A DNA stretch of 64,000 nucleotides from Omphiscola glabra (GCA_964017045.1 OZ024810.1:6875562-6939561); one strand, 5' to 3'. Positions 25,210-37,654 are shown, counted from the stretch's first letter. Made by a program: numbers and translations. Notes: generated from the sequence alone by a model not told the origin.

Positions 25210-27120
25210 CCGGGGGAAAATGTGTAAGAAAAAAAAATAATTTAAAAAAATACTCTAAATTTAATTTTTATAAAATTTTTAAAAGTTATTGAAATGTGTG
25301 CCTTTAATCGATTACAATTATTGGAACAAATAAAATATCGCTTTGTTCGATATATATTGATGATCCATATCGTTCAGGTTAATCTTGTTACAGGCTCGCA
25401 GATAACGATTATAAATATGGTATTGCTTTGAAAATTGGCCGCTCCTGATCATAAGCTAAATCTTACTTTTTCTGATTCGCAGATATCGGTATCTTTTATT
25501 TAATTACATTTTGCAGCTGCAAAAGTTGAAAGACTTTTTAATAACCCTGTATTAAACTACCTTTTCATCGATATAAATGTCTGTAAATTAAATATAGTTC
25601 TTTCTAAGAATTAAACATGTGCAATCTGTTTTCAAATTATATTGTATAATAGCATCATGCTTTAAAAAATCATTTTTAGCAAACATTTTAATGTAGTAGA
25701 TTCCATAGATGTATGCTGACATAGATAAAATGAAAATTTAAAAATAATAATAATAATAATTTTAAAACAAAAAATTAGGAATTTACCGGTTACATACAAA
25801 TAGTGGACATTTCATCATAATTATCAAATCGAGTGTTTCTAATTTTTTAACACAGTTTCGGGAACAGAGTAAAATGATTTTTAAAAAAAAAAGTCTTTAT
25901 TTATTAAATCCTCAATGACTTTTCTCTGTTAATATAATAATAATAAACAATCTTCCCCAGCTGTTTGAACTATTTAAAAAAAAATATTTTAAGATGATAA
26001 TCCAGTAGAAAGAATATAATTTAATAATATATATTTAAACAACGAATAAAAGAAATCGAGTATTTCGATTATCTTGTAAAGGCCATTTTTGGTAGTAGTT
26101 AAAAAAAAATTATATGGAATTGGTAAAAAAAAATTGTTTTCAAGTATAATATCGAAGAGGCAAGTTGTAATGATCTGAAGCAAATTATAGTAGAATAAAT
26201 TGCTTAATTAACATTTCAATCAACTGAATATTGAGAATTGAAACTTTAATAATTTATACGAAAAAAAATCACACATTAATAAATATATGATGTCTTTTGT
26301 AAACAATTCTTGACTTCTGAACAATTATTTCGGTTACATATGATTTATAAATAAATACCAAATTTGAAAACCCATAAAGATATAGTCTGAAGCCTTTTGT
26401 ACAGAAAAGCTTTTTTTCTTTTTGACTGTGGTGAAACTTGGAAATATTTAGAAATAAACGTATGTTTTTGGTTTTTCTTTTTCGTTCAAAATGTAATTTA
26501 ATGTAAAACTATTTTAGCATTTCTTTTTTGGTATGGATACCTTTTCTGGAAGGAATTCTTTTTTCTTAATTTTAAAAATATTTTGTAGTAAATTCATTAT
26601 TTTTATGTAGTTGATCCCAAAAATATTTTAAAATAATAACTTTAAAAATACATTACTTTTCAATTTTAAAAAAAAATGTTTGCATACCACACTTAGTCAA
26701 GCAGAGACGTCGCTTGACTTTTTATGGCACCCGTGCTACTTTTCGTTTTTTTCCTTCCCTACCTAGCAGTAAAAGTTGATAATTTAATGTAATTACAGCC
26801 CAACTTTAAGCCCCTAAAATATACGAGGCCCCATGCAGCTATGTGGGTTGCAGACCTCACACGATGGCTCTTAGGTCAAATGACACATAAAATCTTAACT
26901 AGCATCTCTCCCGTTGCTCTACGGTTAAGTGCTTAATGATGCAAAACTAAATTTAACTACGGTATGTAAAAAAAAATATGCATTCTTGCATTTTGAATTT
27001 ATCAAAACAAAAATTTACGGGGCCTATAAAGTTTTAAGGGGCGAGTCTAAGCTAAGGAGTATCTCTCGATAAAAAAACATACCCTAAGGGCTCCCAACTG
27101 GACTGAATTCATTTAATATT
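25210..27120. other. Interior of the hAT element, AT-rich, no gene
   Basis: Long A/T-rich stretch with no frame longer than expected by chance. A GC-richer patch at 26690-27080 (GCACCCGTGCTACTTTTCG, GAGGCCCCATGCAG) looks like a degraded repeat. Confidence 0.5.
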
Positions 27121-27129
27121 GTGCTGGTG

Positions 27130-28250
27130 GAAGAGTTAGTGATGTCCTGTTATTATCGTTATTTCTAGCTCCACCCCATTCTTCCATTGGGATCGATCTA
27201 TCGCTTTACACCTCCATGTGCGAACCCCAACCTTTGTAAGCCCTTCTCTACATCGTCAATCCATCTCAGTCTTGGTCGACCGGTGAGCCGTCTGCCCCTA
27301 GGTTTCTGCCTGTAGATAGTTTTTGTTGCTCCAGAATCCGGCATCCTTTCAATGTGTCCTGCCTAGGGCAGTCTGCCTTTTTTATATTGTTGTGACTATG
27401 GATGGGTATTTGTACAATTGATATAGCTCTTGGTTTGTACGGATTCCCAAAACAAAATTGTCTATCATCGGGTCATATATTTAGCAGGTTCTCTGCTTTT
27501 CTGGTAGGAACCAAGTCTCACTACTGGTCTTGTGATAGTGGTGTATACTGCCTTCTTTGTTCCCTTAGCGAGATTTTTGCTTTGAAGTAGCTTTTGTAAA
27601 TTGAAATAAGAATGGTTGCATGCTGTTATTCTTTCTTGCACCTCCGATTGTATTTCCGCTTGCTTATTTATAGTCACCCCTAGATATTTGAAAGTAGCTA
27701 CCCTCTCAAAGGCGTAGATGTTCATATTGATGAAGTCATCAGTGCGTATTTCCTGACATTATCATAAATATTGCCTTCGCTTTATTTACATCAAGACCAG
27801 CTTTGATCGTCACATCTTCAAGTTCCCTGAAAGTTTTAATTATATCATCAATGCTGTTTCTATCAAGTAGCGCTATATCGTCTCTGTAAGCCAGGTATTG
27901 TAGTGGCTGGCTTTATAAAGTTCCTTATGGTTGTTCTGTATCACCTCTCAGGTGCTCACACGTATGTTTCTAATGCTTTTTTCTAAACTGATGTTGAAAA
28001 TGATACACGGATTTCCTTGTCTGAGGCCCAGATTGATTGGGAACTCCCTCAAGTACTCCCTCTGTGCGTTGATTCTACTTTTGTAGTTATCCATCGTCAT
28101 ATGTATGAGTCGGGTAAGTTTGTTAAGGACTCCAAGTTCCAGCACAGTATCGTTCATGTATTTCCTGTCTATGCTATCATAACCTGATTTGTAGTCCACA
28201 TATAGTTGGTGTATGTTGATGTATTCTTAGCATTTTTCTACGAGACATCT
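27130..28250 (-). mobile_element. LINE reverse transcriptase fragment inside the hAT element
   Basis: Minus-strand frames give MDYKSGYDSIDRKYMNDTVL (motif A region, ~28199-28140), NLGLRQGNPC (motif B, ~28025), ATFKYLGVTINKQAE (~27690), and a C-terminal HIERMPDSGATKTIYRQKPR / GRPRLRWIDDVEKGLQ block (~27360-27230). The motif C segment is disrupted and a frameshift follows TTITRPVV. It differs from families A, B and C and from the RTE-like copies. Clade not resolved. Confidence 0.72.
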
Positions 28251-28904
28251 AACAGTAAATATATGAACGTTTGAAATGCCCCTTCACACATTGTCTTAAA
28301 GATACATTGAACACAGTGCATGATACCCTCACTAGGTAACTCTTGTTACCAGTGAAATATCCGCACAACACCAGGTACAGAAACATTGCAAATCCCATCT
28401 ACATTCATAGGAGCCATAATGATCAATAAATTGATCGTGGGCCCTTAATAGACAGAAAAAGAAGAAGAAAAATTTGCACCACAATGCATCACTGCATTTT
28501 GAATTTATTATTTTTAAATTAAGGTGACCCCTGCCCTCACTTTTGCTCAAACTCTTCGGATTCCTCAATTTCTGCTACCCCCCCCCCCCTTTTTTTTTTC
28601 CCCTTGACATCGATCAATGAGACTAACTGGTTGAATCTAATCTTGTGTCAAATGATTTTCTTCGGCGCACCACAACCAGAATGAATTTAGTTTTATGTAT
28701 GACACTGGTCGCCATAATGCCTCCCCCGACGCTTGAAAAATTATTTCCCCCTATCAAATGAAAGTCTTATCAAAACATTCGAATCATGTATACTCCAAAA
28801 TGCACCTTTTGATTGTTAAACAATCACACATTTTCTGCTGCCCTACTTCCCGATAAAAATTACTTGCCATGACAGCCAAATTTGGTGCTGATATATACAC
28901 TGCC

Positions 28905-29268
28905 CAGCGGCGTGCCTAGTGTTAGCGCCACCCTAAGTGGGTTAACATTTTTGCCACGCTACCCTTCTCGATAGAAACTCTGCAGATGTCCGAAAATCCC
29001 GCCGCTCTATCTAAAGAAAAAATGACACATGTGAAGACCAAATGTTCGCCCCCCCCCCCCCCCCCCCACTTCTACGTCACTGAGTGAGTCTTTGATGACA
29101 GGGGACAAGATTCATTTTTATACCCCCCTCCCCCCCCCCTCCCCCGCTAAACTCTGAAACCTATTATTTTCATCCATTAACACTATAGCCCATTAGATGC
29201 CCCCGCTAGTCTGGCGCCCGGGGTCATATTTCCCATCTGCCACCCCTTAGCTACGCCTCTGGCCACTG
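28905..29268. mobile_element. MITE-like element nested in the hAT element (possible)
   Basis: Starts CAGCGGCGTGCCTAG and ends CTACGCCTCTGGCCACTG, reminiscent of the CAGTGGCGTAGC ends of hAT MITEs. No target duplication found. It includes several long C runs. Confidence 0.4.
29085..29220. repeat. Dispersed repeat, copy 1
   Basis: Contains GACAGGGGACAAGATTCATT and CTAAACTCTGAAACC. The same sequence occurs in reverse orientation at 34165-34310. Confidence 0.65.
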
Positions 29269-30009
29269 AAAAACTGGCACTGCCCCCCCCCCCCCCGAAC
29301 GTCAAAAATGCCCCCTCGGGGGAAAATTTCTGAAAGAAACACTGCCCACCATGAGAGCATTGCAGTAGTCCATGCGTGATAGCACGAATGCAGACATCAG
29401 CCTCTTTGATATATGACTTATGAGCTATACAAATAAAATTTCAAACAGAGCTAATGCATGGATGGATAGATTTTTAATCAAATACAAATAGCGACATTAA
29501 ATTGTGTATGTGACATAATAAGTAGGTTTCTGAAGTAATTACAACACTTTAAAATAATCCGTTTTTGGCCGTTGGCCCCAAAATCTTTTTTTTTTCTTAT
29601 ATGAGCTTTGTAAAAAATAATATCTGTATGCGCCCCTATACCATTCATCTGAATGCGATACAACTTTAGTAAGATGTTTCTTTTTTTTTTTTTTTGAATT
29701 TTGTGATATAATAAGTAGGTTTCTGAAGTAATACAACAATTCTACAATATTCCGTTTGTGACCGTGGGCCTTAATTCGTTTTCCACCTTTGCATTCGATA
29801 ATTATATATATAATATATTCCTCTACCATTCATCGGATTGTGATAAAATTTTGGTGAATTGAATTGATATGCGCGCTCCCTCAAATGTTTCTAAATTAGA
29901 ACAACATTTTACAATATTTCGCTTGGGCCGATGTCCTTAAATTCGTTTTGTTTTCTTAAATAAACTTTATCGAAATAATTTCAAACAGAGCTCTCAAACT
30001 CAACCGCTC

Positions 30010-31012
30010 TTGAACAAATGCCAACAGACATCAATTTGTAGCAAGAGCAGAGAAAACACGTTTTTGCATGTTTAGTGTAAAGAGTATTTTTGTTGTTTTT
30101 ATAAATAAGCTTGAATTTTTTGACATATTTTAGAATCGGATATAGCTTTGTAATGTAAACGTGTTGTGATTTTGAATAGCAATAACGTAGTAATGCATCT
30201 ATTATATAAAAATTATCGATGCTGATCGTAACTCCAAAGAACCGATACGATTTAAATTCGTTCCCATTTTTAAAAACAAATAATAGTTATTTTCTATTAT
30301 TTTACGGAAATCGAATAAATGATAATGCGCAAAATATATTATATATTCGCTTTAATTTTAATAAAATTTTAAGTATTAATAATATAAATTACAAATAAAT
30401 TTGGAGTAACAACTAAGGAACTATTTTAAGCATTTGATTTGATATGTGTTTGAAAGTTATGAAAATTAATTTTAAAATTATGATCAAAGAATTACACTGT
30501 AATCAGATTTATCGGGAAAACCAAAACATTTGTTGTTTTTAGTGCGTTTTTTTTAGTAAGGTACTTATTAATATTGTGTAATAAAATTAAAACTAATTTG
30601 TTCTAAATAATCACGGAAATGACGTCATTGCGCAAATTGCCTATTTATTCAATGCAAAAAGTTCTCTGATATAATAACCGCGCGTAATAAAATTGATAAT
30701 GTATTTCCCCTTTCCTAAAAGTAAAATTAATGAATATAATAGATTGCTTTTTAAATTGCTAAAATTTAATAAAATTAAATACAACTTTAGCTTTTTATTT
30801 TTAACATTTGATTAGTTTTTACTTTTATTCTTTCAGAAAATATACTTTTATGAAATTTATTAAGTAGTAAAAAAACTTACTCTTTACATATACTTTTAAT
30901 ACGAAAATGCCGTTTAATGCAATCAGTGCATCAAAACTACATATACAAATAGAATTCACTAATGCACTTATCACTCATCCAAATAAGAACAAAGCATTTG
31001 AAATGCAAAAAA
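30010..31012. other. AT-rich DNA inside the Helitron
   Basis: No open frame or recognisable element; very low GC. Possibly host-derived or another decayed insertion. Confidence 0.4.
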
Positions 31013-31640
31013 TTGTGTTTGCAGCTTCAAGTACCTCGGAGCAATAATATCGGAACAAGGCTCCAGGCCCGAATTAATGGCCAGGATTGCGCAGACCACG
31101 ACGGCACTAAAGAGGCTCAAGAAAATATGGAATGACAAAAATATAGCCCCCAGCATCAAAATCAGGCTGATGCGCTCATTAATCCTCTCCATTTTCTTAT
31201 ATGCCTGTGAGTCCTGGACATTAACAGCAGAACTTGAAAGTAAAATAAAGGCGATGGAGATGAGATGTTACAGAGGCATTCTTGGCATCTGCTATAGAGA
31301 CCACATCACCAATGAGCAAATAAAAGAAATGATTCGTCAGGCAATTGGGCAATACGATGACCTCCTGACGTCTGTTAAAAAGCGCAAACTTGAGTGGTAT
31401 GACCACGTGACCAGAAAACAAGGGCTCGCCAAAGAGATCTTGCAGGGCACTACTAGAGGAGGGAGAAGAAGAGGAAGACAAAGAAAAAGATGGGAAGATA
31501 ATATCAAAGAATGAACGGGATTAAAACTAGGCGATGCTATGCGTAGGGCAGAAGACCGAGACGAATTGAGAAGAATAGTACATGTCATCTGTGGCGCCCC
31601 AACGGTCGAAGGACTACGGGACCTGATGATGAAGTAAGGG
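31013..31640 (+). mobile_element. RTE-like LINE 3' fragment, copy 1
   Basis: 5'-truncated. Codes FKYLGAIISEQGSRPELMAR, then RLKKIWNDKNIAPSIKIRLM, YACESWTLTAELESK and RKRKLEWYDHVT-type C-terminal blocks. A stop interrupts it at ~31512 (GAATGA where copy 3 has GAATGG). It ends GACCTGATGATGAAG, the short TGATGA-type tail of this family. Predicted proteins of this kind are often labelled craniofacial development protein 2-like in databases, but they are retrotransposon parts. Confidence 0.82.
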
Positions 31641-32429
31641 GATTACAATCCCGTGGATGATTTTATTAATTTCTTTAAAACTCTGTCTGGGGGAGGGGAA
31701 AGATGTAATACGATAGTTTTATTTGCGCAAGTCAGCACACTATACGTCTCAGAATGAATTTGACAAATAAACCTTCTTAGGTACATATATATGGGGGTTA
31801 GGAAATGTTACGTGGATGACAATTTCTTTAAATCCAATGATATTACAGTTTTGAAAAATAGATGCTATGTTCTCATTTTACCAATTAAGAAAATCAATGA
31901 CGTTAACAAAACGTAAATACATTTACAAAAGTATATCCATGGATATCAAAACCCATTCATTTTACAAAAAATAACCAGTTTTGACCGGGGGCCCTATAGT
32001 AGTTTTTTTTCCTAATATGAGCTATTTAAATATAATTTCCGTATGCGTTTGTATACCATTCATCTGAATGCGATAAACCTTCAGTGAATTGTGTGCAGGC
32101 CCGCATTAGGTTTCTAAATAAGTACAACCATTTTACAATGTTCCGCCTTAAATTCTTTTATTTTTCTTATATGAGCTATGTAAATATAATTATAATGTCA
32201 AACAGAGCTATTGCATAGGTGGGTGGAAACAAATTACATATTAACTGTGACATTTCATTTTGTATATGTGACTTAATAAATAGTTTTCTGAATTAGTACA
32301 AATATTTCACAATATTCCTTTTGGGGCCGGGGCCCTAAATTTGTTTATATGTAATAAATGAGCCATATAAATATAATTTCAAACAATGCTATTGCATGGG
32401 GGGATCAATTTGGGGACTCAAATTTGGAA
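31641..32429. other. Helitron body repeats
   Basis: After an unremarkable stretch to ~31970, two segments carry the Helitron body motifs (GAGCTATTTAAATATAATTT, CCATTCATCTGAATGCG, TCAAACAGAGCTATTGCAT). No gene. Confidence 0.55.
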
Positions 32430-32546
32430 AATCCATGCTTCCCACACGGACAGCTGCGAGTGGTCTGCTCCCGCTTCGAAAAATCTTCTAATTAATTCGA
32501 ATACGCACCAGACTGTAAAAGAAATTTGTATGTTAAAAGTACTTAC
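32430..32546 (+). pseudogene. Helitron helicase C-terminus (last motif)
   Basis: Reads NPCFPHGQLRVVCSRFEKSS, Asn, stop, then FEYAPDCKRNLYVKSTY. This matches the conserved end of Pif1-type Helitron helicases, where a NPCFSHGQLYVACSRV-like block (helicase motif VI with its arginine) is followed by a short YAP segment. One in-frame TAA and absence of the rest of the Rep/helicase make it a relic. It lies ~70 bases before the CTAG end and on the same strand, which is the arrangement expected of an autonomous Helitron. Confidence 0.8.
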
Positions 32547-32618
32547 AAAAAACATTATTAAAACACAAACACTTTATTTCGATGAGTGGCATTGCAACGC
32601 GTGCCGGGTACTCGCTAG

Positions 32619-33427
32619 TATTAGTAATGTATATTTATGTGTGGGAATTGTTACTAATACATGGACAAATGTATGAATATAATGCTATACACTGCTGGAT
32701 CAATTCCATGTATTGGGGTATTTCACGTGTATATATTGCATTATTGACATAAAGCAGAATTATTATTTTTTACTTGCTAGTACTAGTACATAACAATTTA
32801 ATATTGAAATAGCTTTGTAAAATCGAATATTAAAATGAATGCATTTTAAAACAAAGATAATTATTTATTTGCATTAAAAAAATAATGAATAAAAATCAGA
32901 CAAACCTATATACACTTATACTCTTATAAAATTCATTGTTCCTCAACTTTAAAATGTATTTTATTCAGGAAATAAAACTAAAATTCACCAAAATAATATT
33001 CCATATAATGAAATGTAGAGTTTAAAAATTAAGTTGCATTCAAAAATATTTGTTAAACACAAATGAAATCACCTTTTAAAAATAAAAAACACCCAAGCTA
33101 TTGTTGGGTCATTGTACAGGGTCGTAAAATGGAATGCTTGGAATACTAACATCAGTCATACTCATATCTAATCATATACCATAGTCTGACAATGTTTACT
33201 TAGCAACCAACAGAAATCATGTCCTCCAATCAGAGATTATTTGTTGATATGTCATGTCAACCATTCACCCAGTTCTTATCCTTATACACCAACTGGAAAT
33301 TGAGGCTACATACCCAAGGAACCCTAGATACCTAAGGAATGCTTCTTTCTTCTTATTGACTTCTCTTCTGAGAGCTGTCTGCAGAATCTTCTATAAAATT
33401 GTCAATCATAGGCATGATAGGGAGTAG
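32619..33427. other. Intergenic, AT-rich
   Basis: Nothing specific seen. Confidence 0.5.
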
Positions 33428-33675
33428 CCCAGTCAGGTAATGTAGAAACGGTAGCAATCTACAGTCAGGGAATGTTGAGACAGTGTCCCTCTACAATCAG
33501 GGAATGTTGAGACAGTGTCACTCTACAGTCAGGGAATGTTGAGACGTGTCCCTCTACAATCAGGGAATGTTGAGACAGTGTCACTGTACCGTCAGGGAAT
33601 GTTGAGACGGTGTTAATTTTATTTACAGTCAGGGAATGTAGAAATAGTCGCAATCTGCTGTCAGGGAATGTTCAC
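33428..33675 (+). repeat. ~32-bp minisatellite
   Basis: Seven to eight copies of a unit like TCAGGGAATGTTGAGACAGT followed by GTCCCTCTACAG, with small length differences between copies. Confidence 0.9.
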
Positions 33676-34164
33676 TCTGACAATCCACGGGGAGGGGGTA
33701 TTTAGAATAATGAATGACATAAATATTTCACGCAACAATAAACAGCCAAAATAAACGGCACACAAAAGACCACGCCTAATAACAATAATGCACCTTTTCA
33801 TCCGAAGACGTCTCCTGTAGATTTAAGGCCTCTCCAACTTTGCTATTCGTGGCTAAACTTTGTTGATGGCTACATTCTATGCAACAACGATAACACCTTT
33901 AATAACAACTCCCATATCTAAAAGTTACTAAAAATAGTATTGAGGTTACCGAAACAAACACGTAAAAACTTATTTTTTAAGAAATGTCTTTCTTGTTTTT
34001 TTTCTCCTCAACTTACGACACATAAAGTAAAGCTTTTAATAATATCCCCTTAAGTTAATTACCTTCTTTGGGGTGAATCACCCAGGTGGTGGATTTGCTT
34101 TAGCTTGTAAACACGCCAGACGACCACGTGGCAGTTTTCGAACTTTTATAGATTTATGGGAACA
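33676..34164. other. Intergenic, nothing specific
   Basis: No frame or bounded repeat recognised. Confidence 0.5.
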
Positions 34165-34310
34165 ATTTGTCAGACTAGTGGGGGTGGGGGCAAAATGGGC
34201 TTTGATGGATTTAATGGTTGAAAATAGTCGGTTTCAGAGTTGGTGAGTCCCCCAGGAGGCATAAAAATGAATATTGTCCCCTGACGCCAAACACTGTAGA
34301 TACGCCCCGT
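34165..34310. repeat. Dispersed repeat, copy 2 (inverted)
   Basis: Reverse complement of the repeat at 29085-29220: both contain the GGGGACAA(G/T)ATTCATTTTTAT and CTCTGAAACC blocks in the same spacing when one is inverted. Probably a decayed non-autonomous transposon. Confidence 0.65.
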
Positions 34311-34997
34311 TAGTGGCGATGAAATAGGGTGGAGTGGGTGATCCACTGAGTTATCAATTTTTCTTCATAAGCAGGTGAGGCATTTTCGGACAACTGCAGA
34401 GTTTGTATCGTGAAAGGGAGGACGGCAAGAATATTTTCCCGCTCAAGGCGGCACTTATAGTATCTACAACACTAAGCAGTGTATCTATCGATGCCAAAAT
34501 TGGTGATCATTTTTATCGGGAAGTAGGGCGGAAATTGATGGCGACGATGAATGTTGATCGGTTGATGGGTCTTGGGAGCCTGCTCCCCCAAAAATGTTCA
34601 TTATTTAAAAATCAAGAGGTGTATTTTTGAATATACTTGAATTCAATGTTTCTATTATACTTTTTGAATGTGGAAGGACATTTTAAAGATTTTTTGGGAG
34701 GCATTATGACGCACAGGGCCAAACATAAACTGAATTCACTTCGGTTGTGGCGTGCCCCAGGGTAATCATTTGGCACAAGCCTATAATCAAACCCATACTG
34801 TACCATTGATCAGCGTGAGTGAAGGGGGTGCAGAAATATAAGGTGCTAAAAACAGTCGGGCAACCTCGCATGCAGGGGTGCATTTTGGCGCATACTTGAA
34901 GTTGTTGTTTCCTTTACACAATTTTGAGGTTGCATTTCAAACTTTCGGATGGGAAGTGCCAAAATTAGCCATAATGATGATCAATTCTTGTCATTCA

Positions 34998-37465
34998 AGG
35001 TGATTGGAATGCCAAAATAGGAGAAGATGCCTATGCAAACTGGAAAAGGACACGTGGACGCCACTGTAACGCAACTTCAACGAGAGAGGCCTGAGGCTCT
35101 TGGAATTCGCCAGCTTCAACGAACTCATACTGGCCAACACACTGGGTTTACATAAAATATCCAGGAAAACCACATGGCATAGCCCACATGGGAAACACCA
35201 CAATCGGATTGACTACATCATGCTGCAAACTCGTTTCGGTCCAATATAAACATTGCCAAGACTCGCAGCTCCCCAGGAGCTGACATTGGAAGTGACCACG
35301 ATCTATTCATGATGACCTTTAGGCTGCACTTAAAGAGGGTAAATAAGCAGGGATATACAAGAATCAAATTTGACCTTGAAAAGCTGAAGGATCCTAAAGT
35401 AGCAGAAGCCTTCCAAGCAATGACAGGAGGAAAATTTGCAGCGCTTAACATTATAGATGCCGACTGTTCATACATGGACACACTGATTGATAACTTCAAC
35501 ACAGCTGTGACGGACACAGCTCATGGCATCCTTGGTAAACATCGACCAACACACACATCATGGGTGACAGCTGACATCCTCGATCTGTGTGATAAACGGA
35601 GGCAGTTAAAGAAAACAAAGATGGTAGATACAGATGGGGCCAATAAATATAGGAAAATTAACCAAACCATCAAAAAGGGTATGAGAAGGGCAAAGAAGAA
35701 CTGGATTGAAGAGCAATGCTACGACACTGAAAATTGATTGAAGAAAAACAATAGCAAAAAGGCATACCAGTTGTTGAAAGAACTAACCACTGCAAAACAA
35801 GGGCGTAGTACTACCATACAAGATAAAAATGGTAAATGTTTGACCGAGGAAAATGATATCCAGAAAATATGGACTGAATACTGCTCAGAGCTGTATAATG
35901 AAAATATAAAGATAGACCCAGAGATCCTTAACGTCCCCCAGCAACGGACAATGAAAACTTCCCTATTCTCCGCGCAGAAGTAGAAGCAGCAGTCCAAGCA
36001 CTCCAAATAGGAAAGGCCGCAGGAGTGAATAATATCCCGGCCGAGTTGGTGAAACAGGGAGGAGAAGCAATGATAAATGCATTAATCAATATTTGTAACA
36101 AAATATGGCTGACAGGGGAATGACCTAAATCATGGACCCAATCGCTCATCATTACCCTCCCCAAGAAAGGTAACCTACAGCTATGCCAAAACTATCGCAC
36201 CATTAGCCTAATAAGCCACCCAAGCAAAGTCATGCTGAAGGTCATACTGAACCGACTAAGACCATATGCCGACAGCATCATTGCTGAAGAACAGGCAGGC
36301 TTCATGCAAGGACGTGGCACTTCTGAGCAGATCCTAAACCTCCGAATACTATGTGAGAAATATGCTCAACACCAACAAATCCTATACCACGTCTTTGTGG
36401 ATTTCAAGAAGGCATTCGACAGGGTTGGGCATGATGCTTTATGAGGCACTACAACATTATAACCAGAATGATATGTAGCCTCTATAATGATAAGACCACC
36501 AATGCAGTCTTCTTCAACAATAACATCGGAGAAGGGTTCAAGACCACGGTTGGATTACGACAAGGTTGCTTGCTCCCCCCCACCCTGTTCAACATCTTCT
36601 TAGAGAGAATTATGTCAGATGCACTGGAAAAGCATGTAATGACAGTCAGCATTGGTGGCAGAACAATCACCAACCTACGCTTTGCGGATGACATAAGCGG
36701 ACTGTCTGGAAGCGAAGAAGAGCTAGTCAACCTAGTAAAGCGTCTCAACACGACTTCATCGTCTTTGGCATGCTAATCAGTGCAGAAAACGCAAAAATGA
36801 TGACGAATAGCACCACTGGATTTGCCACTGAAATTAAGGTTGGTGGGGAAAGATTAGAGAAAGTTGGCAGCTTCAAATACCTCGGAGCAATAGTCTCGGA
36901 AAAAGGCCCCAAGCCTGAATTGGTGGCCAAGATTGCGCAGACCACAACAGCACTAAAGAGACTCATTAAATATGGAACGACACAACTATAGCCCCCAGCA
37001 CCAAAATCAGGCTGATGTGCTCATTAATCCTCTTCATTTTCTTATGTGCCTGTGAATCCTGGACATTAACAGCAAAACTTGAAAAGAAAATAAAGGCGAT
37101 AGGGATGAGATGTTTCAGAGGCATTCTTGTCATCTGCTATAGAGACCATATCACCAATGAACAAGTGAAAGAAAGGATTTGTCAAGCAATTGGGCAGTAC
37201 GATGGTGTCTGTAAAAAAGCGCAAACTTGAGTGGTATGGTCACGTGACCAGAAAACAAGGGCTCGCCAAAGAAATCATGCAAGGCACAAACAACTAGAGG
37301 AGGACGAAGAAGAGGAAGTCAGAGAAAAAGATGGGAAGATAACATCAAAGAGTGGACGGGATTAAAACTAGGCATATGCGTAGTGCAGAAGACTGAGAGG
37401 AATGGAGGATAATTTTGATGTCATCTGAGGCGCCCCAACGGTCCAAAGACTAAGGGACATGATGA
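34998..37465 (+). mobile_element. RTE-like LINE, copy 2 (longest), frameshifted
   Basis: Carries the end of an apurinic-type endonuclease (GDWNAKIGEDAY, HHNRIDYIMLQTRF, DIGSDHDLFMMTF at 35000-35330), a linker (35309-35735), and a reverse transcriptase with VFVDFKKAFDRVGHDAL (motif A, ~36390-36440), GLRQGCLLPPTLFNIFLE (motif B, ~36555) and LRFADDISGL (motif C, ~36675). The C-terminal FKYLGAIVSEKG and YRDHITNEQVKERI blocks follow. Several frameshifts and a TGA near 35736 make it non-functional. It ends in GATGATGATAATGATAA. The endonuclease and tail suggest an RTE-like clade, but this needs a tree. Confidence 0.85.
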
Positions 37466-37654
37466 TGATAATGATAAGTTGTTAACAAAAGACATTAAAT
37501 ATTTATTAATGTGTGATTTTATCGGGGGAAAATCGTATCAAATAAAGTATATATTATCCATGGTTCAGTTGATTGAAATGTTTATTTTGTTATTTCAGAA
37601 TACTTTAACTTTTTTTTTAGATAAACTTCAAATTGCCTCTTTGATATATTTTAA

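Larger units (their letters stand above)
25138..29344. mobile_element. hAT element, 4.2 kb, perfect 8-bp target duplication
   Basis: Perfect 15-bp inverted ends CAGTGTTTCTTTCAG (25138-25152) and CTGAAAGAAACACTG (29330-29344), flanked by identical 8-mers CCCACCAT (25130-25137 and 29345-29352). Removing the element and one 8-mer rebuilds the LINE sequence GAAGACCCACCATGAGAGC found, in reverse, at ~7366-7384. Both ends also carry long G or C runs with GCAGTGCC. No hAT transposase is visible inside, so it was moved by another element's enzyme. Confidence 0.92.
24604..29410 (-). mobile_element. LINE family A copy, 5'-truncated, split by a hAT element
   Basis: On the minus strand, 29410-29345 followed by 25137-24604 reads continuously as the C-terminal part of the family A reverse transcriptase and its 3' UTR. 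Blocks include [40 protein letters not shown] and [12 protein letters not shown]; the + strand at 24604-24620 shows the AATAATAATAATAAAG complement of the tail. Frameshifts follow DLAPSYLQAL. It sits within Helitron sequence, which reads CCTATAT on the left and ATATGA on the right of the insertion. Confidence 0.85.
23567..32618 (+). mobile_element. Helitron remnant (rolling-circle transposon), heavily invaded
   Basis: The 5' end TCTATATATATAAAAATGAA (23567) and the 3' end GCCGGGTACTCGCTAG (to 32618), preceded by the short inverted pair GGCA/TGCC, have the TC...CTAG form of Helitrons. The insertion lies between A (23566) and T (32619), the usual Helitron target. A helicase C-terminus in the same orientation lies just inside the 3' end. 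Most coding sequence is missing. The body is made of diverged repeats sharing TATGAGCTTTGTAAA, CCATTCATCTGAATGCGAT and ATTCCGTTTT(G) motifs, broken by a LINE, a hAT element and an RTE-like fragment. It could instead be two related Helitrons joined by recombination. Confidence 0.7.

Noticed and set aside
24820..25227. 135-codon + strand open frame
   Set aside because: It is the antisense of the LINE family A reverse transcriptase tail and runs into the hAT end.
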